This document shows positions 1 through 8,902 of a DNA stretch of 64,000 nt, in pieces. The stretch is from Lysobacter alkalisoli (GTDB lineage: Bacteria > Pseudomonadota > Gammaproteobacteria > Xanthomonadales > Xanthomonadaceae): NCBI RefSeq assembly GCF_006547045.1, contig NZ_CP041242.1, positions 2,242,001 through 2,306,000 of the forward strand, read 5' to 3'. A program made the translations under genes and the position numbers. Positions within the stretch are counted from its first letter, which is position 1, and every line of letters begins with the position of its first letter. The notes beneath the pieces are model-generated. The model had not been told where the DNA came from, did no database searches, and saw only the letters and a program-made list of their open reading frames with translations.

Positions 1-621
1 GAAGCGCTCCACTGTTGTTTCACCGCGGAAGAAGCTGCCGTGGTCGTCGGTGAAGAACAGATGGCACTTCTTGTCGTCGCAGATGTTCCAGAAGTCCAGC
101 CAGGCCGCCTTGCCGTTGGCGTCTTTGACACTCTCCGGGATGGTCGGGTAGAAGGGCTGCGGCGCCGTCCATGAGCCGGGATCGGCCAGGTTCCTGGTCG
201 TGGAATACAACGGGTCGCCGCCTTGGTAGATCAGATACCAGAGTTCTTGCGGCGCGAAATAGAAAACCTGCGGCGCTGCGCGGTAACCCGGCCCGATGGG
301 GGACTGGTCGAGCATGAACAGGGGCGCATTCGGCGCTTCGTCCCAGTCCACAAAGCTCGTATAGGCCATGCCCCAGCCCGTTGCCGCGGCCGTGGTGATG
401 AAAACGTGGTATCGGCCGTCGTGATAGACGATGGTCGGGTCTTTGACGCCATGGATATCCTTGGCATCGGCTGGAGGCTTGATCAGGGGCTCGCTGGATT
501 TCCATTCAAAAGGTTTGGCGCGAGTCGCGGGTTCCGCCGCATGAGCGAGCGTGCTCAATGCCAGGCATGACGCGAACCAGAGTGCATTGAACCCGGCAAG
601 GGAGGATTTGTAGTTGTGCAT
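1..621 (-). CDS. GH62 alpha-L-arabinofuranosidase, 3' end beyond the window
   Basis: The frame is open from an ATG at 621 to the left edge (207 codons, no stop), so the protein is truncated by the window. Residues 1-28 form a signal peptide ending LAHA, so the enzyme is exported. The motif GVKDPTIVYHDGRYHVF (about 58-74) carries the Asp expected to be the catalytic base (D61), and later blocks (WYLIYQGGD; FWNICDDKKCHLFFTDDHG) match the GH62 five-bladed propeller pattern. GH62 enzymes remove arabinose side chains from arabinoxylan. About 100 more residues are expected to the left. GH43 is the main alternative, but the LFFTDDHG block favours GH62. Confidence 0.85.
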   Translation of the reverse strand, partial: MHNYKSSLAGFNALWFASCLALSTLAHAAEPATRAKPFEWKSSEPLIKPPADAKDIHGVKDPTIVYHDGRYHVFITTAAATGWGMAYTSFVDWDEAPNAPLFMLDQSPIGPGYRAAPQVFYFAPQELWYLIYQGGDPLYSTTRNLADPGSWTAPQPFYPTIPESVKDANGKAAWLDFWNICDDKKCHLFFTDDHGSFFRGETTVERF

Positions 622-664
622 AACTTCAACCACTGATGTTTACAGGGATTCGGCAACGAGAAGG

Positions 665-743
665 GGTGTCAGGGACAATTAGTCTCGGCCGGCGACCGCC
701 CTGCCCGGCGCAGCCTCGGGAAGTTGTCCTTGGCACCTTTTTT
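665..743. repeat. Imperfect REP-type hairpin
   Basis: GGTGTCAGGGACAATT at 665-680 pairs imperfectly with AAGTTGTCCTTGGCACC at 721-737, which is followed by a run of T. It lies in the gene-free stretch 622-906, next to a transposase remnant, and has the same design as the other RAYT-associated repeats here (an arm ending in a T run). I see no gene in this stretch. Confidence 0.5.
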
Positions 744-906
744 GCGGTTCCGCTACGCCACCAGCTGGCGTTCCAGGGCTTCGCGTTGCCGGCTGCTGCC
801 GTTGTGTCACGAACTGTCATGGATTAACTTCGAGGCGAAGCATAGGCAGGCGCGTCGTGCCATATCCAATGAATTGTTCAGCGCGAGCGATAACTTTTTT
901 TGCGAC

Positions 907-1191
907 CTAAAAGGTTCCAGATTCAATTTCACGCTGGATGAGACACGTTCGCCCACGCGGACGAACCTCAGAGCACAGCCCGGCCAGCGATCCGATGTGA
1001 CGCTGAAAACGCTGGCTGCCATAAACCTTGCCCTGCATCAGGTGCACTCGGATCCCCTCCATCTCGACCGCGTCGGCGCCCTCCGACACCCAGGCTGCGT
1101 AACGCGCGCGGCGTGATGCGGGGTCCGCATCGAGTGCCAGCCATGCCGCGTGCGGCGTCACGAGTCGATCGGCATGCCCTTCCGCTTTCAT
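907..1191 (-). pseudogene. C-terminal remnant of a REP-associated tyrosine transposase
   Basis: The 94-residue open frame matches only the last third of a RAYT: LVTPHAAWLALDADPASRR, then YGSQRFQRHIGSL, then RPRGR. The same order (ITPHPLYLGLG, GSDRFRQQIEAL, RPRGRP) closes the intact RAYT at 30906-31598. The catalytic HUH and Tyr segments are absent and no start with a ribosome site is visible, so this is a 5'-truncated relic. Confidence 0.65.
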
Positions 1192-1336
1192 GATGACCCG
1201 CCCCCATCAGGCCAAGGGGCGACCGCAGCGGGAACCGGGCACGGAGGTGGGTTGATCCCCTCGGTCCCTTTTGACTGATGACGCAGTTGCCTTCGGAAGC
1301 TCCGTCCCACGGCTTAATGGCCTGCGTCCCCTTCAG

Positions 1337-2191
1337 TCATCTCCGCCCCGCCGCACAGATCGTCATGTTCGGGATGCGGACGCCGCCATCGGCGATCACG
1401 TACGGCCGAAGCCTTTCGGCGAGTCTCTGCCGATACTCCACCTGCTGCCCGGACGGTCTGTCGAGGAACAGGGCGGCGAGTTCCGGAGATACGTCCAGGA
1501 CGTACTGCGTGCACTCATCGGTGGACGCCCACTCCAGGGTCAGCCTGATCCGTTCGGTGCGCACGTCCGCAAACCCGGCATGGATCATCATCTTCTCCAA
1601 CGCGTCCTCCGCTGATCCAGGCAGTGAAGGCACCTGTGGTCGTGGCGCTGGCAGATCGAACACTTCCCGGGCGACAGCCGTCGCAAGACCCGCCAACGGG
1701 CGGCTGTCGGCCGCTGCGCCCCACACAGCCGTGGCGAACGCACCATCGGGGGCCAGCATGCGGCGTATCGCCGCCAGGGCATCCGGCGGATTCGGCAGCG
1801 ACGTCACGCCCCACCGACAGAGAACCGCATCGAAGCTGCCGTCGGGGAAATCCAGCTGCCCTGCATCGGCCTGCCTGAACTCCACGTTCGACACCCCGGA
1901 CATGGCCGCCCTCTCCCGGGCGATATCGAGCATCCGCGATGAAATGTCCGTCGCGACCACCCGTCCCGAAGGTCCGACACGACTTGCCGCCAGCAAGGCG
2001 GGCTCGCCAATCCCCGTTGCGATGTCGAGCACTCGCTGCCCGGGTTCAACTTCCGCCAGTTCCAGCATCCGTTTACTGACGCATCGCGCCGCGTTCTCGA
2101 TCGTGGGCCACCACTTCTTCCAACCGGCGGCAACCCGATCCCACTGTTGGCCTTCCTCATCAGGCATCGGAACTTTGGACGGGGTATTCAT
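1337..2191 (-). CDS. Class I SAM-dependent methyltransferase (UbiE-like)
   Basis: This 284-residue soluble protein has a Rossmann-type methyltransferase core. Motif I is VLDIATGIGEPAL (about 54-66), an acidic ribose-binding strand follows (VVATDIS), then QADAGQLDFPDGSFDAVLCRW (motif II-III region), as in Methyltransf_11/UbiE proteins. GAGGA lies about 10 bases before the ATG at 2191. The substrate cannot be told: it stands alone, convergent with the RAYT remnant, and is not next to quinone-biosynthesis genes. Confidence 0.8.
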   Translation of the reverse strand: MNTPSKVPMPDEEGQQWDRVAAGWKKWWPTIENAARCVSKRMLELAEVEPGQRVLDIATGIGEPALLAASRVGPSGRVVATDISSRMLDIARERAAMSGVSNVEFRQADAGQLDFPDGSFDAVLCRWGVTSLPNPPDALAAIRRMLAPDGAFATAVWGAAADSRPLAGLATAVAREVFDLPAPRPQVPSLPGSAEDALEKMMIHAGFADVRTERIRLTLEWASTDECTQYVLDVSPELAALFLDRPSGQQVEYRQRLAERLRPYVIADGGVRIPNMTICAAGRR

Positions 2192-2338
2192 GGGTTCGAT
2201 TCCTCGAAAGCCAGTCAGGGTGGACCACCCCGGGGCGAGGAGGCGGAAGGATCGTCTCCGTCCCTTTTAGTCGGGTTGAAATCACATGGGAAGGCCCCAG
2301 CTTCTGCAATTCCGCCGTACCACACCGGAGGCACTGTC

Positions 2339-2782
2339 TTGACCGACTGGTTCAAGGCTCTTACGAGCATCGTCAACCGCCACGAACCTTCGTCCGACCC
2401 GCACGCGCTGCCCAGGGCCGCCGCCGCGCTGCTGCTGGAAATGGCGGTCACCGCCGAAGGTGGCGATCAAGTCGAACTGGACGTGGTCCACGAGGCGATG
2501 GCCCAGGTCTTCGGCATGGCGCCGGCCGAGCTCGAATCGCTGATGGAGCAGGCCCACCAGGCAAGGCGGGAATCGATATCCCTGCACGAATTCACCCGCG
2601 AACTGCGACCCGCACTCGACCCCGAGCAACGCGCCGAACTCGTCGAATGGCTGTGGCGGGTGGCATTCGCCGACGCGCGCCTGGACAAGCATGAGGAACT
2701 GATGGTCCGCCGCGTGGCCGATCTGCTCGCCGTCCCGCATTCCGAATTCATTCGTCGCAAGCTTCTGGCGAAGGCGCAGTAA
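2339..2782 (+). CDS. TerB-like (tellurite resistance TerB family) protein
   Basis: The frame is open from 2147, but the only good ribosome site (GGAGG, 2327-2331) sits 7 bases before a TTG at 2339, giving 147 residues starting LTDWFKALTS. The protein is all helical, with the TerB-like spacing of acidic residues: ALLLEMAVTAEGG early and a second repeat, WLWRVAFADARLDKHEELMV, about 85 residues later. TerB-fold proteins bind metal or act in membrane-stress complexes; no ter operon is present, so the role is open. The TTG start suggests low expression. Confidence 0.7.
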   Translation: MTDWFKALTSIVNRHEPSSDPHALPRAAAALLLEMAVTAEGGDQVELDVVHEAMAQVFGMAPAELESLMEQAHQARRESISLHEFTRELRPALDPEQRAELVEWLWRVAFADARLDKHEELMVRRVADLLAVPHSEFIRRKLLAKAQ

Positions 2783-2920
2783 CCGGAATTGGGGCTAGTC
2801 CGGAGAAAAAAAAAAATCCAATCTACCCCCAGCCTCTTACAACGACACTGACTCCTGCTTCTGTGAGGAGCATATGCAGTTCGTGACAAGCAGCTTCCAC
2901 CGGAAGCAAGGAACAAAAAC

Positions 2921-3838
2921 ATGAGCAAGGAATTTGGCTTTACACGCTGTTCGGTCCTCAATGACAACAAAATGTATGTCGCCGGAGTCGCTGTGGAACT
3001 GGAGGACGATGACGTCCATCACGCAATCCTGTTCGAGCATGTCGATGGCGATTGGGACAAGTGGTCTTTCGAGCATCGACTGGCCGGGATCGCCAGTTAT
3101 GAGGAAAACGGCATCGCGAAGCTCATCACTGCCGGGGTGGATGGGCATATCGAAACGGCAGATTTCGATGGGGCCCAGGAAGAGCGCATCACTGCAGGCG
3201 ACAATGAAACCGCCCCCGGCCTCCTGTGCCCTCTGCACTGCATCCGGATCATCGGCGATCACGCCTATGTAGCCGGCACGGCACGTCAGGTATTCAGACG
3301 GCGGCTCGGCGAGACCGAATGGACGCGCAGCGACCACGGCTGCGTCATTCCCTGCTCAAGCCATGAAATCGGCAGCTTCCACGACATTGACGGCCCAGAC
3401 GAGAATTTTCTGGTCGCGGCAGGGCTCGGCGGAGAAATATGGCTCTCGACATCTGGAACATGGGAAAAGCTGGACAGCCCCACCCATGTCAGGCTGGAGG
3501 CGGTAAAGCATCTTGGCGGTACAGGATTCATCGCTGCCGGAGCCGAAGGCACCATCATCATGGGCGATGGAGAAACCCTGCGCGCACTGGAACAGGATTC
3601 CACGAAAGAGACGTTCTCGAGCATCGAGGAAGCATTCGGAAAGATCTACCTTTGCACCGACCAGGGCAATCTGTTCTGCATCGGCCGCGACGGCGCGCTC
3701 GGCCGGGTAGACACCGGCCTGCCGGCATCGCCTGGAGGAGGATCCCTCTCGTTCAATGAACGAAGCCTGCTGTTCGCCTGCGACTTCCATGTCGTCCTGT
3801 TCGACGGGAATGACTGGCAAGAGTTGCATCCAGCCTGA
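2921..3838 (+). CDS. Beta-propeller-like repeat protein of unknown function
   Basis: A 305-residue protein without signal peptide or membrane segment. It is built of short beta repeats of the form AAGxxGEIWxxxxGxWxxxxSPTxxxLxAV, followed by AAGAEGTIIMGDGETL and YLCTDQGNLFCIG, which suggests a WD40/YCF48-like propeller. A close paralogue lies at 4664-5571, with one gene between. AAGGAA precedes the ATG. I do not recognise a named family; such paralogue arrays are often seen as immunity or specificity modules, but nothing here proves that. Confidence 0.6.
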   Translation: MSKEFGFTRCSVLNDNKMYVAGVAVELEDDDVHHAILFEHVDGDWDKWSFEHRLAGIASYEENGIAKLITAGVDGHIETADFDGAQEERITAGDNETAPGLLCPLHCIRIIGDHAYVAGTARQVFRRRLGETEWTRSDHGCVIPCSSHEIGSFHDIDGPDENFLVAAGLGGEIWLSTSGTWEKLDSPTHVRLEAVKHLGGTGFIAAGAEGTIIMGDGETLRALEQDSTKETFSSIEEAFGKIYLCTDQGNLFCIGRDGALGRVDTGLPASPGGGSLSFNERSLLFACDFHVVLFDGNDWQELHPA

Positions 3839-3840
3839 AG

Positions 3841-4503
3841 GTGAATCGCCGGAACATGCACAAGATACCCGCCTACATAGACCTCGCAGCGCTGCAACGA
3901 AGCCCGGTCGCCTTCCTCTGGGATGACTGGGATCCCTATGCTTCATTGGGCAAGTTCGACCCCGATACGGAAGAGCGCCTCTCGGCGATGTCCGATCGGG
4001 CGATCATCGCCTTCACCATTGGCTGTGCCGAATGGGTGGCTGCCCGATTGTGGAGAAACCGGCCCGAACCCACGCCGTTTCGGTTCATGGAGGCCTGCTG
4101 GGCCTACAACATGACGGACAACCTGTTCTGGCTTCCTCCCGAGAGCGACGAGCGTGAATGGCAAGGCAAGGAGTTGGCTCCAATCGATCTGGCGCTGATG
4201 ACGATCCTGAACGCCATCTACGGAACCGAGGATGCAACATCGGCCGACGAAGGTGCCTTGGCCGAACAGATCGCCCTGCGGGTGCTACCCGGGCCTTCCG
4301 GCTTCCCCGAATGGCGCCGGGAGGCCTTGCAGCGACTCGCGCAGCTCTGTCCGCGCTTGCCAACTGACTCACTGGGCCCTCCGGTCCCAAAGGAAGCTCT
4401 GGACCCCGCAATGCCCCTGCACGCCCTTGATGCGCAGAAGAGCGTTGCGGACTTCCTCGAGGGCCTCGACACGGATCGGAACCCTTACTTGAGAAGGATC
4501 TAG
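3841..4503 (+). CDS. Hypothetical protein between two propeller paralogues
   Basis: It is a 220-residue soluble, Trp- and Leu-rich protein (FLWDDWDPYASLG near the start). I recognise no family. It begins two bases after the preceding stop, either at GTG 3841 or at ATG 3856. Neither has a strong ribosome site, so coupling to the upstream gene is likely. Its place between two related propeller genes suggests they form one functional cassette. Confidence 0.55.
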   Translation: MNRRNMHKIPAYIDLAALQRSPVAFLWDDWDPYASLGKFDPDTEERLSAMSDRAIIAFTIGCAEWVAARLWRNRPEPTPFRFMEACWAYNMTDNLFWLPPESDEREWQGKELAPIDLALMTILNAIYGTEDATSADEGALAEQIALRVLPGPSGFPEWRREALQRLAQLCPRLPTDSLGPPVPKEALDPAMPLHALDAQKSVADFLEGLDTDRNPYLRRI

Positions 4504-4663
4504 GCCGGAAACGGGGACAGCCACGCCGACTTGCAATGTTCAACCGCACCCAGGCCCCGCGTCTGCCACGGAGCGGACAAGTAGACCCAACCTCCCGTCT
4601 CACGGCTCCAGGCCTTCTCCCAACGCGCTGCCAGACAGATAAAAATCCCAAGGAGGAAAATCA

Positions 4664-5571
4664 ATGAGTGGTCATTGGACTGGCACTTATTCGTTTGTAA
4701 CCGGCGCAGTTCGTTTTTCCGATCTGGCCTACATCGCGATGAGTGCCGACGAGCTCGATAAAGCCAACTACCCCCATACCGACTTCGTCGAGTGGGACAA
4801 CCATGCCTGGCGCGATGGAGGGAGGGTGCTGTGGCCAACTGCCGGCATGAGCATTGCACAGAAGCCGCTGCAGCAGATGTGCGCTGTCGGCATCCATGGA
4901 GAGGTCCTGCTGCTGGGGAGTGGCGATCGCCACGAAGAGCAGATCGGCGATAGCCGCGAGGCCATCCAGGCCCGCGGCCCGCTGCGGGGCGTCCGCACCA
5001 TCGGCGAGACGTCTACGCCGTCGGAATGAACCGCCAGGTGTGGCGTCGGGATGATGCCCAGCAGTGGGTTTCCCTGGACCAGGGCGCAAAACCTGTCGAT
5101 GGTCACAAGGAAGTCGTCGGTTTCGAGGCAGTGGACGGATTCTCCGAATCGGACATCTATGCGGTGGGATGGAATGGCGAAATCTGGCAGTTCGACGGCA
5201 AGGCCTGGAGCCAGAAGGAAAGCCCCACCCCTCTCGTGCTGACCCGGGTACTGTGCGCAGGCGATGGCGCGGTCTACGCATCGGGCCGCAAAGGCCTTCT
5301 GCTGCGGGGGTGCGGAAATGCATGGGAAATCATCGATCACCAAAGCATGATCGACGACATCTGGGACCTCGCCTGGTATCGGGAGGAGCTTTACCTCTCC
5401 ACCATGCACGGGCTGTTCGCGCTCGACGGCGACAAGCTCCTGCCCGTCGACTTCGGCGACGACACTCCCGACAGCTGCCACCGCCTGAGCGTCGCCGACG
5501 GCGTGCTGTGGTCCATCGGAGGCAAAGACATCATGGCCTTCGATGGCGCACAGTGGAAACGAATCGACTGA
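4664..5571 (+). pseudogene. Second beta-propeller-like gene, broken by a frameshift
   Basis: An ATG at 4664 after a strong AAGGAGG starts an open frame that ends at 5029. The homologous reading continues from about 5010 in another frame (DVYAVGMNRQVW...) to the stop at 5571. Near 5008-5012 the codons read ATC GGC GA then GAC GTC TAC, so one base lost (or two gained) explains the break. The downstream part has the same repeats as 2921-3838 (AVGWNGEIWQFDGKAW...SPTPLVLTRV). It is a recent pseudogene or a sequencing error. Confidence 0.65.
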
Positions 5572-5873
5572 CGGCCATGCCCCCCCTTCAATCATCTGTA
5601 GTTGCCGGCACGACCCGTGGAGGGGCTGATCCAACACGTCTGCGTTCCGGATGGAACGTGGGTGGGCAGGCATGCGAAGATCGCCGACCGCCTGCGGGCG
5701 CCACACCGCGACTTCGCAGGCGAGGCTGCAGGCGGGCTTCTCCATCCGCAATGAGCTGTGCTGAATGTGGCTGTTGCTGCTCTGTGTCTTCGCTCTGCTG
5801 GCGGTTGTCTGTTATCGACTCGCAAGCGCGCGAGGCCACACAGTCTCCATCGAGCGGACGCGACAACCGCATG

Positions 5874-5962
5874 GCTTTGCAAGCTTGCAGCGAAACATGG
5901 GCATCAGGCCACACGGCCGCCCCGGATCACGGAATGAATGAACCTGCCCCCTTTTTTCGGAG
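5874..5962 (+). repeat. RAYT 3'-end remnant plus REP arm
   Basis: The codons before the TGA at 5939-5941 read RPHGRPGSRNE, like the RPRGRPKSSDK end of the intact RAYT. Exactly as there, they run into AATGAACCTGCCCCC plus a T run. It lies in the gene-poor stretch 5572-6094. A 58-residue frame from 5765 with a hydrophobic start (MWLLLLCVFALLAVV) ends at this point but has no clear ribosome site; I do not call it. Confidence 0.5.
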
Positions 5963-6094
5963 CGCCGCAGCAGCCGTTCCGGCGCCGTCAACTCCTGTTG
6001 ACTGCCCTCCCTGGCCTGTTCGGGCTTCCGGAAAACGTATAAGTTGTCGCGCATGGCGGGCACGATGTCCGGCCACCATTCACGGAGAGATGTC

Positions 6095-7243
6095 ATGGGT
6101 CTTGTGCAGGCAGTAGCGGGTACGGTCGGCGGCATGCTGGGCGACCAGTGGAAGGACTTCTACACGGTGCCGGACGGCCTGCCGTCAACGGCGGCGCTGT
6201 TCGCCGCAGTGCCCAGGGGCACCAATGCCGGGCGCGGCTCCAATACGAGCGCCTCCTCCAACATCATCACCAACGGCTCGAAGATCGTCGTGCCCGAGGG
6301 CTACGGCCTGCTGCTGATGCAGGACGGCAAGATCACCGGCTTCGCCGCCGAGCCGGGCGGTTACGAATGGCGCTCCGACGACATCAACTCCCAGTCGCTC
6401 TTCGCCGGTGATGGCCTGGTCGATACGCTGATCAGGCAGAGCTGGGAGCGCTTCAAGTTCGGTGGCCGGCCGGGTTCGCAGCAGGCGGCGTTCTTCGTCT
6501 CGCTGAAGGAGCTGCCGGACAACCGCTTCGGCACGCAGTCCGAAATCTACTGGGACGACGGCTTCCTCAACACCCAGGTAGGCGCGGTGACCCGTGGCTC
6601 GTATACGCTGAAGATCGTGGACCCGATCCTGTTCGTGAAGAACTTCGTGCCGGCCTCATACCTGCAGCCGGGCACGGTCTTCGATTTCACCGACATCGAT
6701 AACGCCGCGGCCACCCAGTTGTTCAACGAGGTTGTCGGCTCGCTTGCGCCCGCGTTCAGCCTGTACACCAACGACCCGGGCAAGGGCAATCGCATCACCA
6801 AACTGCAGCAGGATTCGGTCGGGTTCGCCACGAGCCTGTCCGAAGCGGTGGAAAACGCCTACCAGTGGCAGTCCGAACGCGGCCTGGCCATCGTCAAGAC
6901 CGCCATCGTCTCCATCGAATACGATCCCAACACCCGCGAGCTGCTCAAGACCGTGCAGCGCGCCGATGCACTGGCCGGTACGCGTGGCAACGTCAATTTG
7001 CAGGCCAGCGTGGCGCAAGGCATCCAGTCGGCCGGCGAGAATGGCGGCGCGGCAGGGCTGGTGGGCGTGGGCATGGCGACGGGCATGATGGGCCTGGGCG
7101 GCCTGCAGCAGCCCGTGGCACCGCCCGCACCGGCCGCCGACGACCCGGTAGAAAAGTTGAAGAAGGCCAAGGAGATGCTGGACCTGGGGCTGATCACCCA
7201 GGCCGATTACGACGCACTCAAGGCCAAGGCGCTGGGCCTGTAA
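6095..7243 (+). CDS. SPFH-domain / YdjI-like protein with C-terminal SHOCT motif
   Basis: The start is the ATG at 6095, 4 bases after GGAGAGA; the frame is open further upstream without a site. The 382-residue protein has an SPFH-like region of the virion-core/YdjI type (IVVPEGYGLLLMQDGKITG near the front, GSYTLKIVDPILF in the middle). A Gly/Ala-rich linker follows, then a terminal SHOCT motif (LKKAKEMLDLGLITQADYD). SPFH proteins scaffold membrane microdomains. It precedes a zinc-ribbon protein and a small membrane protein in a tight operon. Confidence 0.75.
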   Translation: MGLVQAVAGTVGGMLGDQWKDFYTVPDGLPSTAALFAAVPRGTNAGRGSNTSASSNIITNGSKIVVPEGYGLLLMQDGKITGFAAEPGGYEWRSDDINSQSLFAGDGLVDTLIRQSWERFKFGGRPGSQQAAFFVSLKELPDNRFGTQSEIYWDDGFLNTQVGAVTRGSYTLKIVDPILFVKNFVPASYLQPGTVFDFTDIDNAAATQLFNEVVGSLAPAFSLYTNDPGKGNRITKLQQDSVGFATSLSEAVENAYQWQSERGLAIVKTAIVSIEYDPNTRELLKTVQRADALAGTRGNVNLQASVAQGIQSAGENGGAAGLVGVGMATGMMGLGGLQQPVAPPAPAADDPVEKLKKAKEMLDLGLITQADYDALKAKALGL

Positions 7244-7264
7244 GCCGCACGACGCCCGGCCACC

Positions 7265-8575
7265 ATGCAAAACCCCAACAACCCGCCCCCCGTGCCGCCC
7301 TACACCGGCCCGGGGTCGCCGCAGGACGTGCCGCCGCAGCCCGGCAGCACGCCCATCGACCCGGCCACCCTGCCCCCGCCGATCCGCGACGAGTTGCTGG
7401 CGCCCGACCCGGTGGCCATCGACACCTCCGCCGAGGAGCTGAAGGACGGCCTCAACCGCTGCCCCAAATGCGGCGCCACCGACATCCGCCACAAACCCGG
7501 CAGCGATCTGCTGATCTGCCTGTACTGCCGCAACGAATGGCACGGCCAGCGAGTGGAGGAGGAGTTCGGCCTCGGCACCGGCATCGACGAACTGAGCGGC
7601 ACGGTCATCGCCTCCGGCGCGCGCAACATCGAAGCCGATGCCGCCAGCCTGATGACCTTCCATTGCAGCGGCTGCGGTGCCGAAGTCACGGTCAACACCG
7701 AAAACGCCATGACCGCGCGCTGCCACTGGTGCCGGCACGTGTTTGGCGTCAACGAGCAGGTGGCCAACGGCGCCGTCCCCGATGCCGTGCTGCCGTTCCG
7801 CATCAAGAAGGACGACGCAGTCGCGCGCATCCGCCAGTTCGTGGACAAGCGGCGGCTGTTCGCACTGAAGGAGTTCAAGGAACAGTTCACGCCCGAGAAC
7901 GTGGTCGGCGTCTACCTGCCGTACATGATCGTCGACGGCAAGGCGAGCGTCGACGTGGTTGGCGAGGGCGAAATCGAAACGCGCCGCTACACCAGGGGCA
8001 GCGGCGACAAGAAGAAGACCTACTACGACGCCGACGTGTACCGCGTGGCCCGGCACGTGGACTTCACCGTCGACGATCTGCCGCTGGAATCCTCCGCCGA
8101 ACGGGGCAACCTGGACACTGGCGCCAACACCAACAACATCATCAACACCATCCTGCCGTTCGACACCAAGAACGCGGTGAAGTGGAACGCGTCGTACCTG
8201 GTGGGTTTCAGCTCGGAAAAGCGCGACCGCGACGTGGCGCACCTGCACCCGCGCCTGGAGGACCAGCTGCTGTCCATTGGCCGCTGCCAGGTCGCACCCT
8301 CGGTGCGGCGCTTCGACCGCGGCGTGCGCTGGGAACGCGAACGCCTGGACGTGCACGGCACGCGCTGGGTATCGATGTATCTGCCGGTGTGGCTGTACTC
8401 GTACCACCAGCCGGGCCGCAACGGCGGCATGCTGCACTACATTGCGGTGAACGGCCGCACCGGCGAGACCATGGGCAGCGTGCCCGTGCAGCAGTGGAAA
8501 CTGCTCACTGCGGCGATCACCGTGGGCACCTTCCTTGAAGGCATTGCACTCTGGATCCTGGGGCACTCGACATGA
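7265..8575 (+). CDS. TFIIB-type zinc-ribbon protein with C-terminal membrane segment
   Basis: This 436-residue protein starts with a Pro-rich tail (about 1-45). Three Cys-pair motifs follow: CPKCG/CLYC (about 65-88), CSGCG and CHWC (about 135-165), which fit two zinc ribbons. A long beta-rich region holds WVSMYLPVWLYSY, and the C-terminus is hydrophobic (LLTAAITVGTFLEGIALWILG). Proteins of this kind are annotated as TFIIB-type zinc-ribbon or primosomal-N'-like membrane proteins, and their function is unknown. It lies 21 bases after the SPFH gene and overlaps the next gene by 4 bases. Confidence 0.7.
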   Translation: MQNPNNPPPVPPYTGPGSPQDVPPQPGSTPIDPATLPPPIRDELLAPDPVAIDTSAEELKDGLNRCPKCGATDIRHKPGSDLLICLYCRNEWHGQRVEEEFGLGTGIDELSGTVIASGARNIEADAASLMTFHCSGCGAEVTVNTENAMTARCHWCRHVFGVNEQVANGAVPDAVLPFRIKKDDAVARIRQFVDKRRLFALKEFKEQFTPENVVGVYLPYMIVDGKASVDVVGEGEIETRRYTRGSGDKKKTYYDADVYRVARHVDFTVDDLPLESSAERGNLDTGANTNNIINTILPFDTKNAVKWNASYLVGFSSEKRDRDVAHLHPRLEDQLLSIGRCQVAPSVRRFDRGVRWERERLDVHGTRWVSMYLPVWLYSYHQPGRNGGMLHYIAVNGRTGETMGSVPVQQWKLLTAAITVGTFLEGIALWILGHST

Positions 8576-8835
8576 GCGAAGACGGCGGTCTGTTTCTACT
8601 CCTGCTGGGCCCGACCGGCGGCGCCGGGCTGTACTGGCTGCTGTACCGGTACTACCGCAACACCGACAAGTCGCACGCGTTCGAACACGAAACCGATGTC
8701 GTTGCCCAACCGGTAACCGGTGCGGACCAGGACAGGAAAATCCGCGAGATCAAGGGCACGCGGGCAACGAGTATCTCCGGCAACAACGTGCGGGCCTATC
8801 GCGCGCGCGTACAGCAGATGCAGGGCGACTCCTGA
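8572..8835 (+). CDS. Small single-pass membrane protein
   Basis: An 87-residue protein whose ATG overlaps the previous stop (ATGA), so it is translationally coupled to the zinc-ribbon gene. Residues about 7-27 form one hydrophobic helix (LFLLLLGPTGGAGLYWLLY); the rest is a charged cytoplasmic tail. I recognise no family. Its position as third gene suggests it anchors or completes the SPFH/zinc-ribbon complex (inference). Confidence 0.65.
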   Translation: MSEDGGLFLLLLGPTGGAGLYWLLYRYYRNTDKSHAFEHETDVVAQPVTGADQDRKIREIKGTRATSISGNNVRAYRARVQQMQGDS

Positions 8836-8902
8836 CGCGCCACGCCGTTACGGGCGCCAGATCCACACGGGCGCGCAGGCGGGGCGTATCCGCACCCAGC
8901 GG

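Noticed and set aside
20-505. 161-codon minus-strand frame at the left edge
   Set aside because: Out-of-frame shadow of the GH62 gene, whose true frame runs through the window edge without a stop.
1278-2270. 330-codon plus-strand frame opposite the methyltransferase
   Set aside because: Ser/Ala/Pro-rich shadow; the minus strand has a proper SAM-binding motif and ribosome site.
5588-5914. Minus-strand frame of 108 codons in the gene-poor region
   Set aside because: Arg/Pro-rich translation, no family and no ribosome site; it is typical of antisense REP-containing DNA.
6656-8566. 636-codon minus-strand frame over the SPFH and zinc-ribbon genes
   Set aside because: Shadow of coding frames with zinc-ribbon Cys motifs and a coupled third gene on the plus strand.
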